A stretch of DNA of 35,215 nt from Planctomycetota bacterium (GCA_016872595.1 VGZJ01000027.1:1-35215); one strand, 5' to 3'; positions 7,743 through 15,214 are shown, counted from the stretch's first letter. The notes: generated by a model from the letters alone, not told the origin. Numbers and translations: made by a program.

Positions 7743-8585
7743 TCACTTCTTCGGCGCGCCGATCTTCACGTCGTCCGGCTTCTCCTTGAGCGCGGTCGCG
7801 GTCTCTTCGTTTAGCAGCGGCCAGAACTTCAGTTTCGTCTTCTTCTCCACCTCGGCCACCGAGACGCGGTAGCGCGACCAGTCCTCGACCACGGTGTCGT
7901 CGTTCGGCATCCACACGGCAATCGTGCGGCTGTCCTTCGTCGGGTTGCGGCCCTTGTCCACGACCAACACCACCTTCCACACACTCGCGGGCACGGTCAC
8001 GAACGGCGGGTTCTTACCGATGGTGAGCTTCTTCGCGCCGTCGCTCGACACGCCGCCCTGCCCGTGCGGCCCGGCCGCGATGTACAACTCCTTGCCGGTG
8101 TCAGCGATTGTGCGGCAGTAGCTCTCGAACCGCTCCCAGCCGCCCTGATTGCACTTGGGCGACTGCGGCACGATGTTCGTCATGAGGAACACCGCGTCGT
8201 TGTTCTCCTCGGTGTCGGAGCGGTCCTTCGACGGCACGAGGTGCCCGCGGTCGAACCCGCTGCCGGTGTAGGTGCCGAAGCCGACTTGCGCAAAGCCCTT
8301 CGGCAGTCCCTTGTCGGCCTCGAACGCGCCGCGCGCGACGCGCCCGATATCCTTCGACACCAGTTGCCAGCACACCCAGTTCGCGCAGCGGGTCTTGTCG
8401 TTGTACGACATGACGTATTGCGGCCGGTCGATGAGGAACGCCGCTTTCTCGGCGGGGTCGTCCTTCGCCTCGCCGGGCAGTCCGTACCGCACGTTGCGGT
8501 TCTTCGGGGTCTTCGGCGGCTCCTGCGCGCCGGCAACCGCGGCGACGACCAGCGCGGCTAGCGCGCACGCTACGAGGCGCTTCAT
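7743..8585 (-). CDS. Secreted DNA/RNA non-specific endonuclease (NUC family)
   Basis: 280 residues from ATG at 8585. The ATG overlaps the stop of the NHL gene as ATGA, and a GGGAG ribosome-binding site lies inside the NHL 3' end, so translation is probably coupled. Residues 1-20 are a signal peptide (ALVVAAVAGA/QE). The nuclease domain carries DRGH at 112-115 (His115 catalytic) and the metal-ligand Asn at 146 (KCNQGGW). It is a clear paralog of the membrane-anchored nuclease at 6404-7297: 'RPQY..SYND', 'NWVCW.L', 'FDRGHL.P.KDRSDT.ENN' and 'ELYIAAGP.GQGG' are shared in order. It probably degrades extracellular or periplasmic nucleic acid for nutrition, competition or matrix turnover; the substrate is inferred. 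Both copies keep the active-site residues. Confidence 0.93.
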   Translation of the reverse strand: MKRLVACALAALVVAAVAGAQEPPKTPKNRNVRYGLPGEAKDDPAEKAAFLIDRPQYVMSYNDKTRCANWVCWQLVSKDIGRVARGAFEADKGLPKGFAQVGFGTYTGSGFDRGHLVPSKDRSDTEENNDAVFLMTNIVPQSPKCNQGGWERFESYCRTIADTGKELYIAAGPHGQGGVSSDGAKKLTIGKNPPFVTVPASVWKVVLVVDKGRNPTKDSRTIAVWMPNDDTVVEDWSRYRVSVAEVEKKTKLKFWPLLNEETATALKEKPDDVKIGAPKK

Positions 8586-9661
8586 GGTTTCTCCCGCACG
8601 ATCTTGAGGACGCGGCCGTTGCTCGCGTCGGAGATATAAATGTCGCCGGATTTCGGGTGAACGATGACCCCGTGCGGCTGGTTGAACTCCGCCTTCAGCG
8701 GGTCGCCGTCGCCAAGCCCTTTGCCCTTCTTGCCCGTGCCCGCGACCAGCGCCAGCGTCTTCGCCTTCGGGTCGAAGCGCAGGATGCGGTGGTTCTCGGT
8801 GTCGGCGATCAACACGGTGCCGTCGCGGTCGATGCACAGGTGCTTGGGGCCGTTCATCTCGGCCTCCAGCGCCGCGCCTGTCTTCGTGCCCGCTTTGCCG
8901 GTGCCGGCCACCGTGCGAATCTTCCCGTCCTTATCAACGACGCGCAGCGAGTGCCCGCCGCGCTCCAGAACCCAGATGTTGCCGTCCTTATCGACGGCGT
9001 GCGCGCGCGGGTCGATCAGAGGTTGTTTGGTCGCCTCTTCGCCGTCCTTCGGCACGCCGCGCATCCCGTTGCCCGCAACCGTGGTGACGATCTTCGTCGC
9101 CATGTCCACCTTGCGGATGCGACGGTTGCCGAGATCGGTGATGTACAGGTTCTTCTTGTCGGGGTCGAAGCCGACGCAGAATACACCGTCGAACTTGGCG
9201 TCCTTCGCCGGGCCGCCGTCGCCGCCGAATCCCTTCTCGCCGGTGCCCGCGAACGCGGTAACGTTCCCGGTTCCGGCAGAGTACGCGCGGACACGGTTGT
9301 TCCAAGTATCCGCGAGGAAGAACGTTAATCCGGGACCGGTTGCCAAACTGTGCATCCCGTTAAAGGTCGCCTTACGTGCATCCCCGCCGTCTCCCGCGTC
9401 ACCCTTCTCTCCGGTCCCGGCCATCGTGACGAGTTTTCCCTCTCGCGTGATCGCCCGTAGGCGTTCGCCCTTCGCCATCTCGACGATGAGGATCGTGTCG
9501 CCGCCGCCGGCTGAGAAATCGACACCGAACGGCTGGATCAGTTTGGCCTTCGTCGCCTCGGTGCCGTCCGCGCCGTCGCCGCCGGCCACGAGAACAATCT
9601 TGTCGGCGCGCGCGTGCGACGCGACCGACACGAGCAAGAACGCGGCGAACAGCGCGCGCAT
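8582..9661 (-). CDS. Secreted NHL-repeat beta-propeller protein
   Basis: 359 residues from ATG at 9661 with a signal peptide cleaved near residue 19 (SHARA/DK). The body is a run of about five to six NHL repeats, each with a 'G.....FN.P.G......G...IAD..N.RI......G....VAGTG..G' pattern, visible around 'TFFLADTWNNRVRAYS', 'NLYITDLGNRRIRKVD', 'TVLIADTENHRILRFD' and 'DIYISDASNGRVLKI'. Such proteins form six-bladed propellers used for protein, RNA or ligand binding; in planctomycetes they are numerous and unassigned. It is the first gene of the minus-strand set NHL, secreted nuclease, NuiA and anchored nuclease, with a 4-nt overlap to the nuclease. A link to nuclease function is inferred from position only. 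Confidence 0.88.
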   Translation of the reverse strand: MRALFAAFLLVSVASHARADKIVLVAGGDGADGTEATKAKLIQPFGVDFSAGGGDTILIVEMAKGERLRAITREGKLVTMAGTGEKGDAGDGGDARKATFNGMHSLATGPGLTFFLADTWNNRVRAYSAGTGNVTAFAGTGEKGFGGDGGPAKDAKFDGVFCVGFDPDKKNLYITDLGNRRIRKVDMATKIVTTVAGNGMRGVPKDGEEATKQPLIDPRAHAVDKDGNIWVLERGGHSLRVVDKDGKIRTVAGTGKAGTKTGAALEAEMNGPKHLCIDRDGTVLIADTENHRILRFDPKAKTLALVAGTGKKGKGLGDGDPLKAEFNQPHGVIVHPKSGDIYISDASNGRVLKIVREKP

Positions 9662-9708
9662 GGGAAGCCCTCCGGGGGTGAGGAGAAGCTACGCCGGGCG
9701 GAATGCGA

Positions 9709-9733
9709 AGGCAACGCGCAGGGCGCGTTGCCT
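9709..9733. repeat. Hairpin in the divergent promoter region
   Basis: An 11-bp perfect stem (AGGCAACGCGC, 9709-9719, with 9723-9733, three-base loop) lies in the 127-nt region between the NHL start (9661, minus) and the TIGR03066 start (9789, plus). Lying between divergent starts it is more likely an operator or a short dispersed repeat than a terminator. No confident -35/-10 pair was found. Confidence 0.35.
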
Positions 9734-9788
9734 ACTCTTGTCGGCGCGTGTACTCTGTGCGCCGTACTGCCACTTTCAGGAGGAACCC

Positions 9789-10181
9789 ATGCGAACGCTG
9801 ATCGGGATCGCGGTACTGGTGCTGGCGGGCGCGGCGCTCGCCGCGGACGACAAGAAGGAAAAGGACAAGGACAAGAAAGAAGCCATCGACGGCAAGAAGC
9901 TGATCGGGAAGTGGGAGCCGGAGAAGCCGAAGAAGGGCGAACTGGCGTCCATCGAGTTCACCGCGACCGGGAAACTGATCGCCGTCGCGGACGTGGGCGG
10001 CAAGGACGCGAAGGCCGAGGGCACGTACAAGCTCGACGGCGACAAGCTCACGTTCGAGATCACCTTTATGGGCGAGACCGTGAAGGAGACGATCACCATT
10101 ACGAAGCTGACAGACGACGAGCTTGAGGGCCGCGACAAAGAAGGCAAGGCCGAGGCGTTTAAGAGGGCGAAGCCCAAGTAG
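9789..10181 (+). CDS. TIGR03066-like small secreted protein
   Basis: 130 residues from ATG at 9789, with a strong AGGAGGAA ribosome-binding site ending a few nt before it. Residues 1-19 are a signal peptide (GAALAA/DD), followed by a highly charged Lys/Asp segment (20-32). One family domain begins 'KKLIGKWEPEKP' and runs through 'IEFTATGKLIAV', 'EGTYKLDGDKLTFEI', 'KETITITKLTDDELEGRD' and 'AEAFKRAKPK'. This is the architecture of the Gemmata obscuriglobus paralogous family TIGR03066, whose function is unknown; a lipocalin-like small barrel is a reasonable guess. It stands next to another member at 10265, a probable tandem duplication, and shares the domain found twice in the gene at the left edge. 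Confidence 0.85.
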   Translation: MRTLIGIAVLVLAGAALAADDKKEKDKDKKEAIDGKKLIGKWEPEKPKKGELASIEFTATGKLIAVADVGGKDAKAEGTYKLDGDKLTFEITFMGETVKETITITKLTDDELEGRDKEGKAEAFKRAKPK

Positions 10182-10264
10182 AAGTAGCCGGGCGCGGCCC
10201 GGGGGCGTAGCCTCACCCACACCGCCGCGCGCAGTCCGCGCGCGGCCCCTCTCGGAGTCCTCAG

Positions 10265-10621
10265 ATGCGCACGCTCCTCGCGTCGGTCACGTTCCTCGCC
10301 CTCGCCGGCTTCGCCACGGCCGCTGACGTGGACGCCAAGAAACTGCTCGGCAAGTGGGAACCGGCCAAGCCCGAAAAGGACGGCCCCACGATGGTGCTGG
10401 AGATCATGGACAAGGGCAAGTTCGTGTTCCACGTCACCTTCAACGGCAAGACCCAGAAGGTGGACGGCACGTACAAGATCGACGGCGAGAAGATCGAGGT
10501 CGAGATGAAGATCGGCGACAAGACCGAGAAGGACACGCTCACCGTCATCAAGCTGACCGACACCGAGATGGTGACGAAGGGCAAGAGCGGCAAGGAAGAG
10601 ACGATGAAGAAGGTGAAGTAG
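10265..10621 (+). CDS. TIGR03066-like small secreted protein, second tandem copy
   Basis: 118 residues from ATG at 10265. Residues 1-19 are a signal peptide (LAGFATA/AD), then 'KKLLGKWEPAKPEKDGP' opens the same domain as the upstream gene: 'VLEIMDKGKFVFHV', 'VDGTYKIDGEKIEVEM', 'KDTLTVIKLTDTEMVTK' and a basic end 'KEETMKKVK'. It lacks the extra charged segment of the 9789 copy. The two genes are 83 nt apart in the same orientation and probably co-transcribed. Function is unknown. The gene is convergent with the membrane protein gene ending at 10753, and a long palindrome separates them. Confidence 0.85.
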   Translation: MRTLLASVTFLALAGFATAADVDAKKLLGKWEPAKPEKDGPTMVLEIMDKGKFVFHVTFNGKTQKVDGTYKIDGEKIEVEMKIGDKTEKDTLTVIKLTDTEMVTKGKSGKEETMKKVK

Positions 10622-10628
10622 CGCGTAC

Positions 10629-10749
10629 CAGAAAAGGCAGAAGAGTTTCGACGGGATCACAAGATCAGACAGGATGAAGAGAAGGACAGTTCACTACTTC
10701 TCATCCTGTATCATCTTGTGATCCCGTCGAAACTCTTCTGCCTGTTCTG
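10629..10749. terminator. 48-bp imperfect palindrome between convergent genes
   Basis: Positions 10629-10676 pair with 10702-10749 with three mismatches in 48 bp; 30 consecutive bases pair perfectly from 10636. The loop is 25 nt. The left arm includes GGCAGAAGAGTTTCGACGGG and then ATCAC. It fills the gap between the plus-strand stop at 10621 and the minus-strand stop at 10753, so it can end both transcripts. It is unusually AT-rich for this genome and shares blocks (GGCAGAA, CGGGATCAC, CAGGAT) with the palindrome at 29750-29899. Confidence 0.7.
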
Positions 10750-10752
10750 CCC

Positions 10753-12372
10753 TTACCGCACCCGTTCGTACATGACCGCGCGCTTGCCGCGGGCGACCTC
10801 GCGCCAAGTCTCCTTCGCGCCGCTCAGGTAGCGCTCGATGGGCGGCTTCTCCTGCTCCGGCGGGTTCGTCATCACAATCGCGCGCTCGAACTTGTAGTGC
10901 TTGGCCCACGTCTCGAACACCGGGCCGAGGCGCTCCGGCGGCAGGCCCATCGCGTCGGAATAGTCCTTGATCCAGTCGTCGCCGTACAACTCGCAGCGGT
11001 CGTCCATGAAGATTTTCAGGTTCGGCGTGTGGTAGATCAGGTAGCCGCCGAGGTTGGCATCGTTGAAGATCGGCGTGCCCGGCGGGACGCTGGCCGCGTA
11101 CGCCCGTACTTCCTTCTCGATGTCGGACGGGATGAAGTCCGGGTCGAGCCGTGCCCAGCCGTGGCCGATCACCGGCACACCCACTTTGTGCGCTTGCAGC
11201 TTGAACGACACCGCAACCAGCAGCACAGGCACCAGCAGCGCGGCCCAGACCGGCCGCGCGCGCCGCGCGACTTCGGCGGGGTCGTCGGCGTTCCACGCGG
11301 TGGAGCCGTCGCCGTGCTTCACCAACAGCCGGTGCCAGATCGTGTGCTTCCACAGGTCGGCAATGGCAACACCGGCGCACACCGCGAACAGCGGCCCTTG
11401 CCGGATGCCCTTGAAGCTCAGCGCGAACCACACCAGCGGAATGAGCCAGCTCACGCGCGGGAGTTTGGGTAACGTGCCGGCGAGCATGACGATGTAGAAC
11501 AGGCCGAGCGCGATCACGGTCAGGCCGAGCGGCGACGCCGGGTCGAGCGGCATGTGCTCGTTCACTACTTCCGGCAACACCTTCGACGCCACAATGCGCT
11601 GCCAGATGCGAATCATCTCCATGCCGTGCGGGTTCACAAACGGCGTCAGTCCGCACGCCGCAACGATGCCGACGAGGAGGAAGGCCGTGCGCCACGACGT
11701 GATGGGCGAGCGGGGGGTGTAAGCCCCCTGTTCTCTGTCTGCGCCTTCTCGAACAGGGGGCTTACGCCACCCGCTCGCCAAGAAGAGGATTCCCCACCCT
11801 GCGACCGCGAGGCCCAGCGTCATCGTGCCGCCGAGGACGCCACCGTGCAGGTTCACCCAGAGGACGTACAGCGGGATCAACCCGGCGAGCCGCCACGCGG
11901 TGGCGCGGCCGCGCTCGAAGTCGATCACGCACATCATCGTCCAGCCGAGGAACCCGATGGTGAACATGTGCGGGCGCACGAAATAGTGGAACGCGCCGAC
12001 GAACAGTACGCCGCCCACGATCGCGCCCGCGAGCATTGGCCCCATGCCGCCCTGCACGCACCGGCGGAAAATGAGCGTGTACAGCAGCGCGACGCCCGTG
12101 GCGAAGCCGAGGAGCATCGCGTCGAGGCCGCCGGCGCGGTGCGTGAGCGCCATCAGCACTTCCGCGCCCCACTGCTGCGGCACCCACCGCTGCCCTTCAA
12201 ACGTGTAGCTGAACGGGTCCGTCTGCGGGATGCCGCGGTCGAGGATGATCTCGCCCACCTTGACGTGCCACAGCGCGCCGGGGTCGTAGAACCCGCGGTC
12301 GCGGAACGCGACCATCAGGCCCAACAGGGTGAGAACGAAGAAGGCCGTTTCGGGCCGGAACATCCGGTTCAT
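10753..12372 (-). CDS. Polytopic membrane protein, GT-C glycosyltransferase-like
   Basis: 539 residues from ATG at 12372 (MNRMFRP; a second ATG is three codons later). About ten to eleven hydrophobic helices lie between residues 10 and 400, followed by a soluble C-terminal domain (about 410-539) with 'GTPIFNDANLGGYLIYHTP' and 'KIFMDDRCELYGDDWIKDY'. The N-terminal loop 'YDPGALWHVKVGEIILDRGIPQTDPFSYTF', followed by W63 and W68 (given here in pieces: D30, H36, DPFSYT 52-57), is typical of large bacterial GT-C-fold membrane proteins that use lipid-linked sugars, though no catalytic assignment is possible. Residues about 198-223 are encoded by a 75-nt palindromic repeat (11705-11779) that keeps the frame, in a loop between two membrane helices. 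It stands alone, divergent from the gene at 12449. Confidence 0.75.
   Translation of the reverse strand: MNRMFRPETAFFVLTLLGLMVAFRDRGFYDPGALWHVKVGEIILDRGIPQTDPFSYTFEGQRWVPQQWGAEVLMALTHRAGGLDAMLLGFATGVALLYTLIFRRCVQGGMGPMLAGAIVGGVLFVGAFHYFVRPHMFTIGFLGWTMMCVIDFERGRATAWRLAGLIPLYVLWVNLHGGVLGGTMTLGLAVAGWGILFLASGWRKPPVREGADREQGAYTPRSPITSWRTAFLLVGIVAACGLTPFVNPHGMEMIRIWQRIVASKVLPEVVNEHMPLDPASPLGLTVIALGLFYIVMLAGTLPKLPRVSWLIPLVWFALSFKGIRQGPLFAVCAGVAIADLWKHTIWHRLLVKHGDGSTAWNADDPAEVARRARPVWAALLVPVLLVAVSFKLQAHKVGVPVIGHGWARLDPDFIPSDIEKEVRAYAASVPPGTPIFNDANLGGYLIYHTPNLKIFMDDRCELYGDDWIKDYSDAMGLPPERLGPVFETWAKHYKFERAIVMTNPPEQEKPPIERYLSGAKETWREVARGKRAVMYERVR
11705..11779. repeat. Palindromic repeat inserted in frame in a coding sequence
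   Basis: Positions 11705-11733 pair with 11751-11779 (29 bp, two mismatches) around a 17-nt loop. The total is 75 nt, an exact multiple of three, lying inside the membrane-protein gene on the minus strand and adding about 25 residues with no stop (SGWRKPPVREGADREQGAY and following). On the minus strand the arm begins GGCGAGCGGGTGGCGTAAGC, which resembles the arm of the intergenic palindrome at 23836 (GCGAGCGG, then GGCGTnAGCCC). It looks like a mobile palindromic element of the REP/RPE type. Confidence 0.65.
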
Positions 12373-12448
12373 GCGAGCGCGTCCCGCGACACGAGTTTTC
12401 TGCTGTAAACTTAGAACACGATTTCCGCCCCCGCAGAACGGGTTCACG

Positions 12449-12754
12449 ATGCACACGATCCGCCTCGCCGCCCCGTGGGAAACCGCCGCGACCGCGGGCG
12501 GAACGCGGCACGCGCGCAAGTTCGGTCGGCCGCGCACGTTGGACGCTACCGAACACTTGTGGCTGGTGTGCGCGCACGTGCCCGGCGCGGCCGACGTGTT
12601 CCTGAATGGGGAGCGCGTCGCCAGCGTTGCCGCGCCCGGCCCGCTCGCGGTCGAGATCACGCCCCATTTGCACCCGCGGAATGAGGTTGCGTTCGAGGTC
12701 ACGTCCGCGGACCCGCTCGGCGCGGTCGTGCTCGAGATTCGCGCCGTGTCGTAA
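12449..12754 (+). CDS. Small hypothetical protein with galactose-binding-like fold
   Basis: 101 residues from ATG at 12449 to TAA at 12754. No signal peptide. The C-terminal half reads 'HLWLVCAHVPGAADVFLNGERVASV', 'PLAVEITPHLHPRNEVAFEV' and 'VVLEIRAVS'. This resembles the jelly-roll sugar-binding domain at the start of family 2 glycoside hydrolases, where a 'V.LNG..V' strand is followed by 'DIT..L...N.L.v.v'. Here the domain stands alone, so it is either a stand-alone binding protein or a remnant. It is divergent from the membrane-protein gene (76-nt gap) and 124 nt upstream of the FHA gene. Codon usage is like the neighbours. The fold call is from pattern only. Confidence 0.6.
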   Translation: MHTIRLAAPWETAATAGGTRHARKFGRPRTLDATEHLWLVCAHVPGAADVFLNGERVASVAAPGPLAVEITPHLHPRNEVAFEVTSADPLGAVVLEIRAVS

Positions 12755-12878
12755 TCTCGTGCTGCAACAAATAGTGCGCGCACGGGTTTCGTTCGTGACC
12801 TACAGTGCCCATAGCGCCCTGATCCGCCCCCGTCGCGCCGTTCGTTCCCGATGGTCGCCCGACTGGTCAGGTTTTCCG

Positions 12879-13289
12879 ATGAACGAATCCGTCCTCGAGC
12901 AACCGCACCAGACGATTCCCGCGACCGCTCGCGCCGACCAGCCGCCGGCCCCGGCCCCGCCCCCGGCGCGGCCCAAACTGGTCGTGCTCCGCGGCATGAA
13001 GATCGGCGCGGAGTTCCCCATCTACGAAGGGCGTAACACCGCCGGGCGGTTCGCCGACAAGCCCGTCGACATCGACCTCGTGGCCCAAGAAGCCACCGAC
13101 CAAATCTGGTGCTCGCGTCAGCACGCGGCGTTCGTGTTCGAGAAGAACGCGGTCGTGATCGAAGACCTGAACAGCCTGAACGGGACGTGGGTGAACGGGG
13201 TCCGCGTTCACGCCGGCGAGCCGAAGGTGCTGCGCCCCGGCGACGTGGTGCAGATCGGCACCGTGCAGATGAAACTCGTCCTGAGCTGA
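12879..13289 (+). CDS. FHA-domain protein
   Basis: 136 residues from ATG at 12879 (MNESVLEQPHQTIP). Residues 1-32 are a Pro/Ala-rich disordered tail, and residues 33-136 are one forkhead-associated domain with the expected phosphothreonine-binding residues: GR at 56-57, 'CSRQHA' with Ser79 and His82, and 'LNSLNGTWVNG' (Asn98, Asn101, Asn106), ending with 'GDVVQIGTVQMKLVLS'. FHA domains bind phosphothreonine peptides, so this cytoplasmic protein probably reads the output of a Ser/Thr kinase; a kinase gene lies 3.5 kb downstream. Thr12 or Thr16 in the tail could themselves be phosphorylated, as in GarA-type proteins, but that is a guess. Confidence 0.92.
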   Translation: MNESVLEQPHQTIPATARADQPPAPAPPPARPKLVVLRGMKIGAEFPIYEGRNTAGRFADKPVDIDLVAQEATDQIWCSRQHAAFVFEKNAVVIEDLNSLNGTWVNGVRVHAGEPKVLRPGDVVQIGTVQMKLVLS

Positions 13290-13350
13290 GCGACGCGGGT
13301 TCGCGCGCTTAAGATCACTGTGGGCGAACGCCACCCACAGGAACCTCCCC

Positions 13351-14409
13351 ATGCGCTTCCTCTTTCTCGGCGCGCTCGTGTGCGCGCTCGCGCGGCCCGC
13401 GCTCGCGGACCCGCTCCCCCCGGACAAGGCCAAGGCCGCGCTCCTCAAGGTGCTCGACCGGCCGCGCGTGAAGCCCGACATCGAAGAGGGCGCGACGAAG
13501 AACGCCGACGAACTCGTCTACCAGAAGTGGTCGTTCGCGAGCGAGAAGAAGTCCGACGGCACCGTCGAGCGCGTGCCGGTGTTGCAGGTGTCGCCCGCCG
13601 GCAACCAGAAGCGCCCGGTGATGATCGTGCTGCACGGCACCGGCGGCAGCACCGAGAGCGTGCGAGGCTGGCTCGAAGACTTCGCCCGCAAGGGCATCGT
13701 CGGGGTCGCCATCGACGCCCGCTATCACGGGGCACGCGCGACCGCGGGCAAAGGCTCCACGGCCTACGTCGCGGCCATCACGAAGGCGTGGAAGGCCCCC
13801 GCCGACAAGCAGGAACACCCCTTCTACTACGACACCGTATACGACCTGTGGCGGCTCGTGGACGTGCTAGAAACGCGCGCCGGCATCGACCCGAAACGCA
13901 TCGGCATGATGGGCATCAGCATGGGCGGTATTCAGACGTGGCTCGCGGCGTCGGTGGACGAGCGCGTCACGGTCGCGGCCCCGCTCATCGGCGTGCAGAG
14001 CTTCAAGTGGAGCCTTGAGAACGACAAGTGGTCGGGCCGGGCGAACACCATCAAGGCGGCGCACGAGGCCGCGGCCAAAGACCTCGGCGAACCCGCGGTG
14101 AACAAGAAAGTGTGCCGCGAGCTGTGGTCGAAGGTGATCCCCGGCATTCTGGACGACTTCGATTGCCCGAACCTGTTGCCGCTGTTCGCGGGGAAGCAGC
14201 CGCGGGCGCTGTTCATCGCCAACGGGGAGACGGACCCGAACTGCCCGATTGAGGGCGCAAAGATCGCGGTCGCCGCGGCCGAGAGCGCGTTCGCGAAGGC
14301 CGGGGCGAAAGACAAACTGGTCGTGCGCCTGAACCCCGGCGTCGCCCACAAGGTGACGGACGAGGACCGCAAGGCGTGCATCGAGTTCTGCGCGAAGTGG
14401 TTGAAGTAG
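13351..14409 (+). CDS. Secreted alpha/beta-hydrolase (esterase, dienelactone-hydrolase-like)
   Basis: 352 residues from ATG at 13351. Residues 1-19 form a signal peptide (ALARPALA/DP). The alpha/beta-hydrolase core shows the oxyanion-hole strand 'VMIVLHGTGGS' (91-100), 'VGVAIDARYHGAR', the nucleophile elbow GISMGG with Ser190, an acid candidate Asp295 in 'IANGETDPNCP', and the catalytic His333 in 'PGVAHKVT'. The triad is complete, so the enzyme is expected to be active on an ester in the periplasm or outside the cell; acetyl-xylan esterase and dienelactone-hydrolase-like families are the nearest. The substrate cannot be told from sequence. It lies 61 nt after the FHA gene but is probably independent. 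Confidence 0.88.
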   Translation: MRFLFLGALVCALARPALADPLPPDKAKAALLKVLDRPRVKPDIEEGATKNADELVYQKWSFASEKKSDGTVERVPVLQVSPAGNQKRPVMIVLHGTGGSTESVRGWLEDFARKGIVGVAIDARYHGARATAGKGSTAYVAAITKAWKAPADKQEHPFYYDTVYDLWRLVDVLETRAGIDPKRIGMMGISMGGIQTWLAASVDERVTVAAPLIGVQSFKWSLENDKWSGRANTIKAAHEAAAKDLGEPAVNKKVCRELWSKVIPGILDDFDCPNLLPLFAGKQPRALFIANGETDPNCPIEGAKIAVAAAESAFAKAGAKDKLVVRLNPGVAHKVTDEDRKACIEFCAKWLK

Positions 14410-14412
14410 CGG

Positions 14413-14540
14413 GCCTGAATCGTAGTCCTCACGCTCCGCGTGAGGACCGCTGGCGTAAGCGCGATGGGAGAGGGCAAGCACACCCAAGAACCGTGTACCC
14501 CAGCAGTCCTCACGCGGAGCGTGAGGACTACGATTCAGGC
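14413..14540. terminator. 41-bp nested palindrome between convergent genes
   Basis: Positions 14413-14453 pair with 14500-14540 with a single mismatch. Each arm also contains its own hairpin (CTCACGC-TCC-GCGTGAG), so either one long stem or two short stems can form. The middle of about 46 nt is unpaired. It fills the gap between the esterase stop (14409) and the minus-strand stop at 14543. A bidirectional terminator is likely; the doubled stem suggests a mobile repeat origin. Confidence 0.65.
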
Positions 14541-14542
14541 AC

Positions 14543-15214
14543 CTACTCGCCGTGCTCCTCGAGCGCGCGAACGGTGTCGTACAAATCGAGGCCGGGGTTG
14601 ATCTCGAGCGCGCGGCGGAACGCGCGGAGCGCAGCCCGCGGTTTGTTCAGCTTCAGCAGGCACTGCCCCATCCCGGCCGCGGCCCCGAAGTGGTGCGGGT
14701 TCAGGTTCAGCACGGCCTCGCAGTCCTCGACCGCTCGGGCGAACTCGCCGCGCTTGAAGAACCAGATGGCGCGCTGGTTGCGGGCCTCGGCGAACGCCGG
14801 CGCGGTGCGGACGAGGTCGTCCAGTTCGGCCCGCGCCCGCCCCGCGTCGGGGTTGCCCAGCGCGTCGCGCAGGCGCGCGCACTGCTCGACGGTGCCGGCC
14901 GCGAACCACAGTTGCCAGAGCGAATCGGCGGCGAACCGGCGCGCCAGCGGGTCGGCGTCGTGCAGGGCGGCGGCCAGCGCGGGCGCGGAGGCGAGCGTGC
15001 CGATCAGCCCGAGGGCGAGGGCCGCGGCCCGGCGCATCTTGGGATCGTCGGCGGCGGCCAGCACGCGCTGGAGCGTGCCCTCGGTGTAACGGGCGCGCAC
15101 CTCGGCCCGGAACGCGCGAAGCGCCCCGTCCACGCCCGCGGCCCAAAGGTCGTCGTCGTCCCCGGCCCGCAGTTCCGGGAGTTGGTCGTACATTTCAGCC
15201 AGCAGTCCGCCCAC
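14543..15214 (-). CDS. HEAT/TPR-repeat protein
   Basis: 223 residues from GTG at 15214, chosen because GGAGG lies 7 nt upstream. The N-terminal half has HEAT-like helices ('YTEGTLQRVLAAADDPKMRRAAALALGLIG', 'PALAAALHDADPLARRFAADSLWQLW'; given as separate blocks). The C-terminal half has two to three TPR units: 'FAEARNQRAIWFFKRGEFARAVEDCEAVL', 'HHFGAAAGMGQCLLKLNKPRAALRAFRRALEINP'. This order, with 'EA.NQRAI' and 'HFGA..GMGQC', matches a planctomycete family of unknown role. There is no signal peptide, so it is a cytoplasmic scaffold protein. It is divergent from metK (117 nt between starts) and the two may share a promoter region. Confidence 0.82.
   Translation of the reverse strand: MGGLLAEMYDQLPELRAGDDDDLWAAGVDGALRAFRAEVRARYTEGTLQRVLAAADDPKMRRAAALALGLIGTLASAPALAAALHDADPLARRFAADSLWQLWFAAGTVEQCARLRDALGNPDAGRARAELDDLVRTAPAFAEARNQRAIWFFKRGEFARAVEDCEAVLNLNPHHFGAAAGMGQCLLKLNKPRAALRAFRRALEINPGLDLYDTVRALEEHGE

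Noticed and set aside
8664-9788. Long plus-strand frame continuous with the first small TIGR03066 gene
   Set aside because: It is antisense to the NHL protein and Pro/Ser-rich; the ATG at 9789 has a strong ribosome-binding site and signal peptide.
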